Assembly (NCBI RefSeq): GCF_030268225.1
Contig: NZ_BSQG01000001.1
Span: 124,001-188,000, forward strand
Direction of reading: 5' to 3'
Length of the DNA: 64,000 nt
DNA from: Nocardiopsis ansamitocini
Lineage (GTDB): Bacteria > Actinomycetota > Actinomycetes > Streptosporangiales > Streptosporangiaceae
Position numbers and translations under genes: made by a program. The notes beneath the pieces were generated by a model. The model had not been told where the DNA came from and did no database searches. It saw only the letters and a program-made list of their open reading frames with translations. Shown piece after piece: positions 40,838 through 49,930 of the stretch (positions are counted from its first letter, which is position 1; each line of letters starts with the position of its first letter).

Positions 40838-43036
40838 GTGACCACCATCGGCACGGTTCACAAGGGGGCGAACGAACCACCCCGCTGGACCCCCGTCCGC
40901 GTTCTCGTCTGGGTGGCGGTCGCCCTGGTCGGCGCCGTGGCATGGGCCGTCATCGCCCTGTCCCGGGGCGAGGAGATCTCGGCGGCCTGGCTGATCTTCG
41001 CGGCCCTGGCGTCCTACGCCATCGGCTACCGCTTCTACGCCCGCTTCATCAGCTACCGGGTCCTGCGGGTGGACGACACCCGCGCCACCCCGGCCGAGCG
41101 GGTGAACAACGGCGCGGACTTCCATCCCACCGACCGTCGCGTGCTCTACGGCCACCACTTCGCCGCCATCGCCGGCGCCGGCCCGCTGGTGGGGCCGGTA
41201 CTCGCCGCACAGATGGGATACCTGCCGGGAACGGTGTGGATCATCCTGGGCGTGATCTTCGCCGGCGCCGTGCAGGACATGGTGGTGCTGTTCTTCTCGA
41301 TGCGCCGCAACGGCAAGAGCCTCGGGCAGATGGCCCGTGAGGAGATCGGCCCGGTGGGCGGGGTCGCCGCACTGGTCGCGGTGCTGGCGATCATGGTGAT
41401 CCTGCTGGCGGTCCTGGCCATGGTCGTGGTCAACGCGCTCGCCGACTCCCCCTGGGGCGCCTTCTCCCTGATCATGACCATCCCGATCGCGTTGTTCATG
41501 GGGTTCTACCTCCGCTACGTACGTCCCGGCCGGGTCATGGAGACATCGGGCATCGGGGTGGTGCTGCTGTTGGCGGCGATCGTGGGCGGCGGATGGGTCG
41601 CGGCCGACCCGGTGCTGGCCGAGCTCTTCCACTTCAGCCACAACGAGCTGACCTTCGGCCTCATCGTCTACGGCTTCATCGCCTCGGTCCTGCCGGTGTG
41701 GATGCTGTTGGCCCCTCGCGACTACCTCTCCACCTTCATGAAAATCGGCGTGGTGGTGCTGCTGGCCATCTCCATCATCGTGGCGATGCCCAGCCTCCAA
41801 CTGCCGGCCTTCACCGATTTCGCCTTCAACGGTGAGGGGCCGGTCTTCGCCGGCTCGCTGTTCCCGTTCGTGTTCATCACGATCGCCTGCGGCGCGCTGT
41901 CGGGGTTCCACGCGCTGATCGCCTCGGGCACCACGCCCAAGCTGATCGAAAAGGAGTCCCAGGTCCGGATGATCGGCTACGGCAGCATGCTGACCGAGTC
42001 GTTCGTGGCGGTGATGGCACTGGTCGCAGCCTGCGTCATCGACCCGGGCGTGTACTTCGCGATGAACATGCCGGCCGGGGCCCTGGGCGAAGGGGTCCAA
42101 GGGGCGGCCGCCACGGTGAGCCAACTCGGTTTCACGGTGACGCCCGAGACCCTGCAAGCCACCGCGGACGCTATCGGCGAGGACAGTGTGATCGCCCGGA
42201 CCGGCGGCGCTCCGACCTTCGCGCTGGGCGCAGCCCAGATCTTCTCCGCGGTGTTCGGCGGGCAGGCGATGATGGCGTTCTGGTACCACTTCGCAGTGAT
42301 GTTCGAGGCGTTGTTCATCCTGACCACCGTTGACGCCGGCACCCGGGTGGGACGGTTCATGCTCCAGGACACCCTCGGCAACGTCTACAAGCCGATGCGC
42401 GACGTCAGCTGGAAACCGGGTCTGTACCTGACCAGCGCCCTGGTCGTTGCCGGATGGGGCTACTTCCTGTGGGCTGGGGTCAACGACCCGTTGGGTGGGA
42501 TCAACCAGCTGTTCCCGTTGTTCGGCATCGCCAACCAACTGCTGGCGGCGGTGGCGCTCGCGGTGTGCACGACCCTGTTGATCAAGTCCGGGCGGGCCAA
42601 GTACGCCTGGGTGACCCTGGTTCCGCTGGTCTGGGACGTGGTGGTGACACTGACCGCCAGCTACCAGAAGATCTTCTCCGCCGACCCCAAGATCGGGTTC
42701 TTCGCCCAGCGCGCCCAGTATTCCGAGGCGCTGGCCAACGGGGAGACCTCGCTGGGGTCGGCCGCGACGGTGGACCAGATGCGCCAGGTCGTGGTCAACA
42801 CCACCGTGGACGGGGTGCTGTCCGCCTTGTTCGCACTGTTGATCATCGTGATCCTGGTGGACGCGGCCCGGGTCTGGATCAAGGCGCTGCGCGCGGGCGG
42901 ACAGCTGCCCACCACCGAGGAACCGTACGTGCAGTCGAAGCTGTGGGCCCCTTCGGGGCTCGTCCCGACCGCGGCCGAACGGCAGATCGCGCGTGAGCGC
43001 GCGGCCGCGGGAGCCGCGGACACCGAGGGTCGCTGA
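40838..43036 (+). CDS. cstA: Carbon-starvation protein CstA, pyruvate/peptide transporter
   Basis: A 732-residue membrane protein of the CstA family with about 16-18 transmembrane helices. The conserved opening is ISYRVLRVDDTRATPAERV, then HHFAAIAGAGPLVGPVLAAQMGYLPG and CGALSGFHALIASGTTPKLI, with the later FYASIVD-like zone replaced by GINQLFPLFGIANQLLAAVAL. Relatives carry pyruvate (BtsT) or peptides (CstA) under starvation. The GTG at 40838 follows AAGGGGG. Its stop overlaps the next start, forming a cstA-ybdD operon as in many bacteria. Confidence 0.95.
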   Translation: MTTIGTVHKGANEPPRWTPVRVLVWVAVALVGAVAWAVIALSRGEEISAAWLIFAALASYAIGYRFYARFISYRVLRVDDTRATPAERVNNGADFHPTDRRVLYGHHFAAIAGAGPLVGPVLAAQMGYLPGTVWIILGVIFAGAVQDMVVLFFSMRRNGKSLGQMAREEIGPVGGVAALVAVLAIMVILLAVLAMVVVNALADSPWGAFSLIMTIPIALFMGFYLRYVRPGRVMETSGIGVVLLLAAIVGGGWVAADPVLAELFHFSHNELTFGLIVYGFIASVLPVWMLLAPRDYLSTFMKIGVVVLLAISIIVAMPSLQLPAFTDFAFNGEGPVFAGSLFPFVFITIACGALSGFHALIASGTTPKLIEKESQVRMIGYGSMLTESFVAVMALVAACVIDPGVYFAMNMPAGALGEGVQGAAATVSQLGFTVTPETLQATADAIGEDSVIARTGGAPTFALGAAQIFSAVFGGQAMMAFWYHFAVMFEALFILTTVDAGTRVGRFMLQDTLGNVYKPMRDVSWKPGLYLTSALVVAGWGYFLWAGVNDPLGGINQLFPLFGIANQLLAAVALAVCTTLLIKSGRAKYAWVTLVPLVWDVVVTLTASYQKIFSADPKIGFFAQRAQYSEALANGETSLGSAATVDQMRQVVVNTTVDGVLSALFALLIIVILVDAARVWIKALRAGGQLPTTEEPYVQSKLWAPSGLVPTAAERQIARERAAAGAADTEGR

Positions 43037-43251
43037 TGGGCGGCCGGCTCCGACAGGGCTGGGCGACCCTGGCCCGGGGATTGTCGAGCGCCTGGCAGAT
43101 CGCGCGGGGCGTGGTCGGCGAGCGTGCCTACGAGATCTATCTGGAGCACCACGCCCGCACCCACGCCGGCACCCCGCCGATGGGCGAACGCGAGTTCTGG
43201 CGCCACCACACCGACCGCGGCGACACCCATCCCGGGAGCCGGTGCTGCTGA
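43036..43251 (+). CDS. YbdD/YjiX family small protein
   Basis: A 71-residue DUF466 protein with GERAYEIYLEHHARTH and GEREFWRHHTDRG, plus a C-terminal CC. The ATG overlaps the cstA stop as TGATG. In enterobacteria the partner is needed for, or modulates, the CstA-family transporter; here it should do the same. Confidence 0.9.
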   Translation: MGGRLRQGWATLARGLSSAWQIARGVVGERAYEIYLEHHARTHAGTPPMGEREFWRHHTDRGDTHPGSRCC

Positions 43252-43257
43252 GAGCAG

Positions 43258-43293
43258 CGTGGCCCCGCCCCCGTGCAGGGGTGCGGGGCCACG
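43258..43293. terminator. Bidirectional terminator between the cstA operon and thyX
   Basis: cgtggccccgc (43258-43268) / gcggggccacg (43283-43293), a perfect 11-bp stem with a 14-nt loop, between convergent genes. Confidence 0.85.
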
Positions 43294-43305
43294 GTCGTCA
43301 GCGGG

Positions 43306-44103
43306 TCAGACCTTGCGCCATTTGGGCGTCCAGGCACCGTCGACGACCTCGTAGTCGCCGAACAGTGCGGGGGCCTCCCTCACCAGGACCGTGCCGATCT
43401 TGTCGAACAGCAACCGGATCTCCTCCTCGGCTCCCGGGGCGGTACGCGCTTCCAGGGTGTGGCGCAGGGTGCGGACGTTGGCAGTCCACACCAGGCCGGT
43501 GGCCACGCCCTCGGGGGCGAAGCGGCGCATGAACGACGTGCGGTGCTTCTTCACGGAGAAGGGCACTCCCTCCTCGTCGAGGCCGAAGTGGTCGGCCATC
43601 CAGAGTTGGAACTGTTCCATCTGCCCGAGGAGTTCGGTGGCGCGCTTCATCAGCTCGGGATCCTCCTGCGCCCATTCGGGGAACCAGAAGGGAAGGTCCT
43701 CCAGGCGCACGAAGCGCATCGACTCCTGGGAGATCGCCACGCCGGGACGGTGCCGGATGAGTTCGTGGGTCAGTACCCGGCTGACGTTGTGCAGCACGAA
43801 ACTGAAGCTGATGTGTTCCAGGACGGAGCCGTGCAGGCTGGCGAGGATGTTGGAGAGGTAGGCGTCCTGGTCGGTGCGTACCCGGGTGACGTTGGGGTTG
43901 AGACCGGGTTCCCACGAGCGGTAGCAGAGCCGCCCGGCGAACTCCGCGAGGTTCTGCGGGTCATTGAGGGTGTTCTCCAGATCGCCCCGGTCCAGACGTT
44001 CCAGCCAGCTGCTGCCCCCGACCTCGGCGAGGTAGCCGGCGACCTCGTCGTAGTCCAGTTGCGGTCGGGCAACAAGGCGGACCTCGGGTTCGACGCTCTT
44101 CAC
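43306..44103 (-). CDS. thyX: FAD-dependent thymidylate synthase
   Basis: A 265-residue ThyX that methylates dUMP using CH2-tetrahydrofolate and NADPH via FAD. The signature RHR-X8-S is RHRPGVAISQESMRFV, and it is preceded by LEHISFSFVLHNVSRVLTHELI. The RHR arginine triad and the C-terminal VRTLRHTLEARTAPGAEEEIR block are intact. It is monocistronic. No thyA is seen in the window. Confidence 0.95.
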   Translation of the reverse strand: MKSVEPEVRLVARPQLDYDEVAGYLAEVGGSSWLERLDRGDLENTLNDPQNLAEFAGRLCYRSWEPGLNPNVTRVRTDQDAYLSNILASLHGSVLEHISFSFVLHNVSRVLTHELIRHRPGVAISQESMRFVRLEDLPFWFPEWAQEDPELMKRATELLGQMEQFQLWMADHFGLDEEGVPFSVKKHRTSFMRRFAPEGVATGLVWTANVRTLRHTLEARTAPGAEEEIRLLFDKIGTVLVREAPALFGDYEVVDGAWTPKWRKV

Positions 44104-44135
44104 CGGTTCTCTTCCCTACTTGGGTCGTCCAAAGC

Positions 44136-44182
44136 TAACGGTCCCGGCTGCACCCAGCGAAGGGGTGCAGCCGGGACCGTTA
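44136..44182 (-). terminator. 20-bp perfect hairpin upstream of thyX
   Basis: taacggtcccggctgcaccc (44136-44155) / gggtgcagccgggaccgtta (44163-44182), 7-nt loop. It lies between the small membrane-protein gene and thyX, both on the minus strand, so it most likely terminates the former and insulates thyX. Confidence 0.7.
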
Positions 44183-44290
44183 TCGAACCTAGCATCCAGC
44201 GGGGACGGGGAATGACCGCCTAACTGACCTGGGAAGATTTCGGGTCAGGGACGTCAGTCGATGGTGGGCGGGGTGGATGGGTAACGGTCC

Positions 44291-44434
44291 TCACAAACCA
44301 GCGATGTAACCGCTGGGGGTGAGCAGAACGCCCACGACGAGGAGGACGACTCCCCACAGGAGCTGGCGCCGCAGCAGGGCGGCAACGCCGGAGACGATGA
44401 GGACGATACCGAGAATAAGAAGAACGATGCTCAT
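44291..44434 (-). CDS. 47-residue hydrophobic membrane peptide
   Basis: MSIVLLILGIVLIVSGV begins a protein with two short transmembrane helices (2-20 and 26-41) separated by a RRQL turn. Its end is TPSGYIAGL. Actinomycetes carry many such small GPGG-like hairpin proteins; none has a firm function. Its start has only a weak GGTAGG behind it, but the length, composition and the terminator downstream support a real gene. Confidence 0.6.
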   Translation of the reverse strand: MSIVLLILGIVLIVSGVAALLRRQLLWGVVLLVVGVLLTPSGYIAGL

Positions 44435-44528
44435 GGCCTACCGACTGCCCCCGCGCCCCCAAGGAAAACAAACTGGATCGTCTAGAACAGTAATTGTGCA
44501 GGTCAAGGACACAAAGAAACCTTGAAGC

Positions 44529-44578
44529 GAACCCCCCGGACCGGCTATAAACCAACGAACCAGCCTGCCCGGGGGTTC
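44529..44578 (-). terminator. Possible trpEG terminator
   Basis: gaaccccccgg (44529-44539) pairs with ccgggggttc (44569-44578) apart from one bulged C, with a 29-nt loop. Confidence 0.4.
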
Positions 44579-44600
44579 CCGGGTGCCCCTGGGAATCTCC

Positions 44601-46793
44601 TCAGCCGCGCGCCAGACGCAGTGCGTTGGCGATGATCTGCTCGCCCACAGAGGCGGTCAGGATCGATTCCGGATGGAACTGCACAGCCCACCGCTTGGCC
44701 CCGGCGTCCTCGATCGCCATGACCACCGGCTCGGGCCCGTCCTCCACGACCGCCGTGACGGCATACCCCTTGACGAGATCGCGCGTGGTGTAGGTGGAGT
44801 GGTACCGCGCGGCGGCGAACGCCCCGTCCGCACCCAGATCGCCCAGCAGCGCACCACCGCTTACCAGCACCCTGCCCGGTTTGCCGTGTACCGGCTCGGC
44901 AAGGGTCCGAAGCTCGCCGCCGGCGTGCTCGACCATGCCCTGCAACCCCAGGCACACACCGAAGACCGGCAGCGATCGGGCGTCCAGTTCGTCCAGCAGC
45001 GCATTCATCGCGAAGTCCGCCGGCAGGCCGGGGCCCGGCGACAGGACCACCAGGTCGGGAGCGAACTCGTCCAGCAGTTCGGGGGCGAAGCCGTGGCGCA
45101 CCGTGGTGACCTGCGCGCCGTGGCGGCGCACATAGTCGGCCAGGGTGTTGACGAACGAGTCCTCGTGGTCGACGAGGAGCACGCGCATCCCCTCCCCCGC
45201 CCGGGGAAGCGGGGCCGGCCCGGCTTCCCGGGCTCCGGGCCGGTCCTGCGCGGCCGAGTCGTCGGCGTCGGCGTCGGCCAAGGTCTCCAGCAACGCCCGG
45301 GCCTTGAGGTAGGTCTCGCGCTCCTCGGACTCGGGGTCGGAGTCGTAGAGCAGTGTGGCCCCGGCGCGCACCGCGGCCACACCGTCGCGGATATGGGCGG
45401 TACGCAGGGTGAGGCCGGTGTTCATCGAACCGTCGAAGGAGATCACCCCGACCGCCCCGCCGTACCAGCGCCGGGGCGCGCTCTCGTGCTGCTCGATGAA
45501 GCGCATGGCCCAGGTCTTCGGCGCACCGGTGACGGTGACGGCCCACATGTGGGTGAGGAAGGCGTCCAGGGCGTCGAACTCGGGACGCAGGGTTCCCTCG
45601 ATGTGGTCGACGGTGTGGATGAGACGGCTGTACATCTCGATCTGGCGGCGCCCGATCACTCGGACGCTGCCCGGCTCGCATACCCGCGACTTGTCGTTGC
45701 GGTCCACGTCGGTGCACATCGTCAGCTCGGACTCCTCCTTGGGGGAGGACAGCAGCTCCTTGATGTTCTCGGCATCGCCCAGGGGGGTGTCGCCTCGCTT
45801 GATGGTGCCGGCGATGGGACAGGTCTCCACCCGCTGCCCCTGCCCGGGGGCGCCGGAGACCCGTACGAACATCTCGGGCGAGGCCCCGACGAGGTACTCG
45901 CCCTCGCCGAGGTTGAAGAAGAACTCGTAGGGCGCGGGGTTTCGCTCGCGCAACCGCTCGTAGAAGCGGGCCGGAGAGGCGCAGGGCCCATAGACCCGGT
46001 GGCTGGGAACGACCTCGAACAGGTCGCCGCGCCGGAACTTCTCCTTTGCCTCGGCCACGACAGCGGCGAAGGAGCCGGGCTCCGGCGGAGCGGGGACCTC
46101 TGCGGCGACCACGGCCGGGGTGGCCGGGGTGGACCGCTCCAGGCCGTCGGTGGCGGTGCCGTCGGAGGCGGTGAACTCGTAGGAGTAGCGCACGCAGGTT
46201 TCGCGCTTGCGGTCGCGCACGATGATCGCGTCGGGCAGTTGCAAAACGAGGTCCCGGTCCTCGGCAGCCCGCTCCAGGACCTGGTCAATGGGTTCGAACT
46301 GGAAAGCGAGGTCGTAACCGAACGCGCCGTAGAGGCCAAGGTGCGGATCGGTGTCGTTGAAGAACAGTGCCACCAATGAGCGCAATGCCGTGAAGACGCT
46401 CGGGCGGCGGCTGCGCTGCTCCTCGGTGAAGAACTCACCGGGGGACGGCTCGGGGACCTCGATCGCGATGTGATCGGCACCGCGCGGTGCCACCAGGGCA
46501 CCGCACTCCGCGAGTCGGTCCGCCACCGCGGCGAAGAGCACCCGCCCCCGGTCGTTGAGGGCGATCGCGCTGATCCGCCTGCCGCGGGCGGAGATCTCCA
46601 GGCAGGGGTCGACGTATCCCAGGTGCCAGCGGCTGTAGCGTCCCGGGTATTCCATGCCGGAGGACAGAACACCGCCGCGCCGATGCTCGACGCGCTCGAC
46701 CAGCGCGGCGAGGGCGTCCGGGTGGCAGGGCTCTGCGACACGGCGCACGCCGATGCCGCCGCTTGTGGTGTAGGAGTGGGAGCTTGTGTCCAC
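44601..46793 (-). CDS. trpE: Anthranilate synthase, TrpE-TrpG fusion
   Basis: A 730-residue fusion of both subunits. Residues 1-515 are chorismate-binding TrpE (YEFFFNLGEGEYLVGASPEMF, PIAGTIKRG, TDVDRNDKSRVCEPGSV, LTHMWAVTVTGAPKTWAM). About 535-730 are the class-I amidotransferase TrpG with LLVDHEDSFVNTLADY, LSPGPGLP, the catalytic Cys in FGVCLGLQGM and His/Glu of VQFHPES. Glutamine-derived ammonia and chorismate give anthranilate. The start is the GTG at 46793 behind AAAGGA. The Trp-rich leader peptide and attenuator upstream tie it to tryptophan biosynthesis and not to a phenazine or other pathway. No other trp gene is adjacent. Confidence 0.95.
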   Translation of the reverse strand: MDTSSHSYTTSGGIGVRRVAEPCHPDALAALVERVEHRRGGVLSSGMEYPGRYSRWHLGYVDPCLEISARGRRISAIALNDRGRVLFAAVADRLAECGALVAPRGADHIAIEVPEPSPGEFFTEEQRSRRPSVFTALRSLVALFFNDTDPHLGLYGAFGYDLAFQFEPIDQVLERAAEDRDLVLQLPDAIIVRDRKRETCVRYSYEFTASDGTATDGLERSTPATPAVVAAEVPAPPEPGSFAAVVAEAKEKFRRGDLFEVVPSHRVYGPCASPARFYERLRERNPAPYEFFFNLGEGEYLVGASPEMFVRVSGAPGQGQRVETCPIAGTIKRGDTPLGDAENIKELLSSPKEESELTMCTDVDRNDKSRVCEPGSVRVIGRRQIEMYSRLIHTVDHIEGTLRPEFDALDAFLTHMWAVTVTGAPKTWAMRFIEQHESAPRRWYGGAVGVISFDGSMNTGLTLRTAHIRDGVAAVRAGATLLYDSDPESEERETYLKARALLETLADADADDSAAQDRPGAREAGPAPLPRAGEGMRVLLVDHEDSFVNTLADYVRRHGAQVTTVRHGFAPELLDEFAPDLVVLSPGPGLPADFAMNALLDELDARSLPVFGVCLGLQGMVEHAGGELRTLAEPVHGKPGRVLVSGGALLGDLGADGAFAAARYHSTYTTRDLVKGYAVTAVVEDGPEPVVMAIEDAGAKRWAVQFHPESILTASVGEQIIANALRLARG

Positions 46794-46847
46794 GGGCCGG
46801 TCCTTTACGCGGAAGATCGGGCGCGAGAGCCCGAACCTGCGGACAGC

Positions 46848-46874
46848 AAAAACGACCGCCGGTACGGGCGGTCG
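46848..46874 (-). terminator. trp attenuator terminator
   Basis: On the minus strand cgaccgcc, loop cgtacc, ggcggtcg, followed by TTTTT (46848-46852). It lies between trpL and trpEG and is the terminator arm of the attenuator. Confidence 0.85.
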
Positions 46875-46913
46875 CTGGTCACGTGCTGAGGGAATGCGAA
46901 CCAGAAACGCCGC

Positions 46914-46958
46914 CTAGGAGCGGCGCCACCACTGATGGGGCTTCTGTGTCGATCGCAT
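46914..46958 (-). CDS. trpL: trp leader peptide
   Basis: The 14-residue peptide MRSTQKPHQWWRRS has two consecutive Trp codons (TGG TGG) shortly before its stop. The following RNA has a competing hairpin (gccgc/gcggc around the stop) and then the terminator at 46848-46874. This is the standard arrangement of translation-coupled attenuation: when Trp-tRNA is scarce the ribosome stalls and the terminator does not form. TAGACT (46967-46972 on the minus strand) is 8 nt before the ATG, so the peptide is probably translated leaderlessly. Confidence 0.88.
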   Translation of the reverse strand: MRSTQKPHQWWRRS

Positions 46959-47103
46959 CGGAAGAGAGTCTAGCCGTTTCGGGGGGCCGGTGGGGCGCGA
47001 CTGGCCGACTCGGTGATCTGCTGCGGGCGGAGCCGACACGACTGGTAGGCTACTACATCCACAGAAAAATAGATACCCTTGAGGCGGGAGTCTACCAAAG
47101 ACT

Positions 47104-49395
47104 ATGGACCTTCGTCAAACTCTCCCTTCGCCCGAGGGGGCGGGAGCACGCGCCGCTGCGCTGGCTGCCGAGCAGGAGTACGTCAGCGCGCTTTACACCC
47201 GGCTCGACTCGGTACTGGCCGCGACCGAGGCCGCGTTGAGCGAGGCCCACGGACGGGGCGGTGGCGGCACCCGCCAGGCCCGGATCGAGCGGGAGGTCAC
47301 CGCGGACGAGCAGTCCCGGCGGCTCGCCAGACTCTCGGGGGTCGAGCGGGGGCTCTGCTTCGGGCGGATCGACCACCGCGGCAACGGCACCGAAGCCGGC
47401 GAACGCTTCTACATCGGACGGATCGGGCTGCGCGACGCCGACTACGAACCGATTCTGATCGATTGGCGCGCCCCGGCCGCCGAGCCGTTCTACTCCTCGA
47501 CCCCCAACTCCCCCGGCCCCCTGGTGCGCCGACGCCACCTGCACACGCGCGACCGCACCGTGGTCGACCTGGACGACGAAGTCTTCGACCTGGACGGACT
47601 CACCGAGACCGAGCGCCGGTCCCTGGTGGGCGAAGCGGCGCTGCTGGCCACCCTTCGCAAGGGGCGGACCGGGCGGATGAGCGACGTCGTGGCCACCATC
47701 CAGACCGAGCAGGACCGTGTCATCCGCTCCGGTCTGGCAGGCGTGCTGGTGGTGCAGGGCGGGCCCGGTACCGGCAAGACGGTGGCCGCACTGCACCGCG
47801 CGGCCTACCTGCTGTACACCCATCGACGCGTCCTGGCCCGCCGCGGTGTACTCGTGATCGGCCCCAACTCCACCTTCCTGCGCTACATCGGCCAGGTCCT
47901 GCCCTCCCTCGGCGAAACCGACGTTGTGCTGTCGACACTGGGCGGCCTGTTTCCAGGAGTGCACGCCACCGCGACGGAAGAACCCGACACCGCGCAGATG
48001 AAGGGAGACCCGCGCATGGCCGACCTGATTCGCGCCGCGGTGCGCGGGCGCCAGCGCGCACCGCGGCGGGGGATTCAGGTCCGCGTGGACGACATGGTGC
48101 TCAGCATCGACGGCGCGACTTGTCTACGGGCCCGCGACCGGGGGCGTTCGAGTCGCCGCCCGCACAACGTCGCCCGCAAGGTCGTGGTCAAGGAACTGCT
48201 CAACGCCCTGGCCCGGGACCAGGCCAAGCAATTGGGCCGCCCCCTGGACACCGAAGACCTGGAATACGCACGGTCGATGCTGTGGGAGGAGGACGCGGTG
48301 CGCGCGGCGCTGGACCGGCTGTGGCCCTTCTTGACGCCCCAGCGGCTGCTGAGCGACCTCTTCTCCGCTCCCGACACACTGCGCACGGCCGCCTCGGGCC
48401 GGGCCGGGCTGTCCAGGACCGAGCAGCAAGCGCTGCACCGCGCCGCGGGAGCCGAATGGACGGTGGCCGACGTCCCGCTGCTGGACGAGGCCGCCGAACT
48501 CCTGGGAGAGGACGACGCGGTGGCCAAGGCCATGGAGCGGCTGGCCGAACGGGAGCGTCGCGCGGAGGAACACTACGCCCAGGGCGTCCTGGAACTCACC
48601 GGGCTGGCCGGACAGGGGTTCATCGACGCGCGCGGGCTGGCCGAGCGCAACCGCGACCGCGGGTCGTACCTGACCACCGCCGAGCGCGCGGGCGAGGACC
48701 GCTCCTGGGCCTACGGCCACGTGATCGTGGACGAGGCGCAGGAACTCTCCGCGATGGCGTGGCGGATGGTGATGCGCCGGGTACCGACCCGCTCCATGAC
48801 GGTGGTGGGCGACACCGCCCAGACCGGGGACCCGGCGGGGGCCCGCTCATGGGCCCAGATGCTGGACGCCCACGTCAAGGGCCGCTGGCGCGAGGAACGG
48901 CTGATGGTCAACTACCGCACGCCGGTGGAGATCATGGCGGTCGCCACCGATGTCCTGGCCGCGGTGGCACCGGAGCAGGAACCGCCGGAATCGGTCCGCG
49001 ACGGTGCGCCCGCGCCGCGTGCGGTGCGGCTGCCGGCCTCGGAGCTGCCCGTCGGTCTACCGGCTCTGGTGGCCGCCGAACTCGCCGCGATCGGGGACGG
49101 GCGCGTCGCGGTGATCGTGCCGACCTCGCGGGTGGCCGAACTCGCCGCGGTGCTACCGGACGCCTCGGTGGGCGCGGGCCCCACCGTCCTCGACGCCCCG
49201 GTCGCCCTGTTGGCGGTCCACGAGGCCAAGGGACTGGAGTTCGACGCCGTGGTCGTGGTGGCCCCGTCGGGCATCGTGGCCCAGTCACCGCAGGGCGGGC
49301 ACGACCTGTACGTGGCGATCACGCGGGCGACCAGGCGACTGACGGTGGTGCACGAGGGTGCGCTGCCCGAGATGTTGGGCGGACTCGCGAGCTAG
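47104..49395 (+). CDS. HelD-like RNA polymerase recycling / UvrD-type helicase
   Basis: A 763-residue superfamily-1 ATPase lacking the 2B extension of UvrD. The N-terminus has a coiled-coil arm with EQEYVSALYTRLD. Walker A is GGPGTGKTVAALHRAAYL (about residue 220), Walker B VIVDEAQELSAMAWRMVMRR, motif IV/V VHEAKGLEFDAVVV, and motif VI YVAITRATRRLTVVH. HelD proteins dissociate or recycle stalled RNA polymerase and can give rifampicin tolerance. Similarity is to the actinobacterial class of HelD. I see no rifampicin-associated element in the upstream DNA. The ATG at 47104 has only a distant GGGAG. Confidence 0.85.
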   Translation: MDLRQTLPSPEGAGARAAALAAEQEYVSALYTRLDSVLAATEAALSEAHGRGGGGTRQARIEREVTADEQSRRLARLSGVERGLCFGRIDHRGNGTEAGERFYIGRIGLRDADYEPILIDWRAPAAEPFYSSTPNSPGPLVRRRHLHTRDRTVVDLDDEVFDLDGLTETERRSLVGEAALLATLRKGRTGRMSDVVATIQTEQDRVIRSGLAGVLVVQGGPGTGKTVAALHRAAYLLYTHRRVLARRGVLVIGPNSTFLRYIGQVLPSLGETDVVLSTLGGLFPGVHATATEEPDTAQMKGDPRMADLIRAAVRGRQRAPRRGIQVRVDDMVLSIDGATCLRARDRGRSSRRPHNVARKVVVKELLNALARDQAKQLGRPLDTEDLEYARSMLWEEDAVRAALDRLWPFLTPQRLLSDLFSAPDTLRTAASGRAGLSRTEQQALHRAAGAEWTVADVPLLDEAAELLGEDDAVAKAMERLAERERRAEEHYAQGVLELTGLAGQGFIDARGLAERNRDRGSYLTTAERAGEDRSWAYGHVIVDEAQELSAMAWRMVMRRVPTRSMTVVGDTAQTGDPAGARSWAQMLDAHVKGRWREERLMVNYRTPVEIMAVATDVLAAVAPEQEPPESVRDGAPAPRAVRLPASELPVGLPALVAAELAAIGDGRVAVIVPTSRVAELAAVLPDASVGAGPTVLDAPVALLAVHEAKGLEFDAVVVVAPSGIVAQSPQGGHDLYVAITRATRRLTVVHEGALPEMLGGLAS

Positions 49396-49404
49396 CGGAC
49401 GCGC

Positions 49405-49914
49405 TCAGGCGAAACGGACCTCGTCGAGGTCGGCCAGCGCGGCTCCCTCGTGGACCAGTTCCTTCTCCACGTCCTGGGAGATGCCGTGTGCGGGCGCGGC
49501 GTCGTCGTAGGTCGCGTGGGCGCCCCGTACCAGCGTGACGGGGTGCCCACGGCGCATGGCCGCGCGCGCGGTCGCCCGCACACAGAACTCGCTCTGCATA
49601 CCGGCGATGACGACGGAGGCACCCACGGGAAGGAGCCCGGCCAGCGGGGTTCCGCTGAAGGCGTCGGGTTCGGTCTTGTCGACCACGAGCTCGCCGGTTC
49701 TGGGACGGCAGACGAGCTCCCACCCGAAGGTGCCCGTCTCGTCGGGGTCGTCGGGCCCCCCGTTGTTGCGCACGTGTACCACCGGGGCTCCGGCGAACCG
49801 GGCCCGCTCCAACAGGTCGGCCAGGACCGGAGCGACCTCGGCGGCAGCCGGGACGGGCTCGGGGGGCTGGAGCATATTGCGTTGGACGTCGATGAGCAGC
49901 AGAACGGTTGTCAT
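49405..49914 (-). CDS. Isochorismatase-family cysteine hydrolase
   Basis: A 169-residue hydrolase. The catalytic triad positions are visible: LLLIDVQRNM (Asp), the central DKTEPDAF (Lys) and GMQSEFCVRATA (Cys). Related enzymes are nicotinamidases, ureidoacrylate hydrolases and isochorismatases; the substrate is not clear, and the lack of a dhb-type cluster argues against isochorismate. The ATG at 49914 has no Shine-Dalgarno, but a TAGCAT -10 sits 7 nt before it, so it is likely leaderless. An imperfect operator lies just upstream. Confidence 0.85.
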   Translation of the reverse strand: MTTVLLLIDVQRNMLQPPEPVPAAAEVAPVLADLLERARFAGAPVVHVRNNGGPDDPDETGTFGWELVCRPRTGELVVDKTEPDAFSGTPLAGLLPVGASVVIAGMQSEFCVRATARAAMRRGHPVTLVRGAHATYDDAAPAHGISQDVEKELVHEGAALADLDEVRFA

Positions 49915-49930
49915 GCGCGGAATGCTAACT

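Noticed and set aside
40805-42538. Long minus-strand open frame opposite cstA
   Set aside because: His/Gln/Asp-rich antisense shadow of a membrane-protein gene, a usual artefact in this G+C range.
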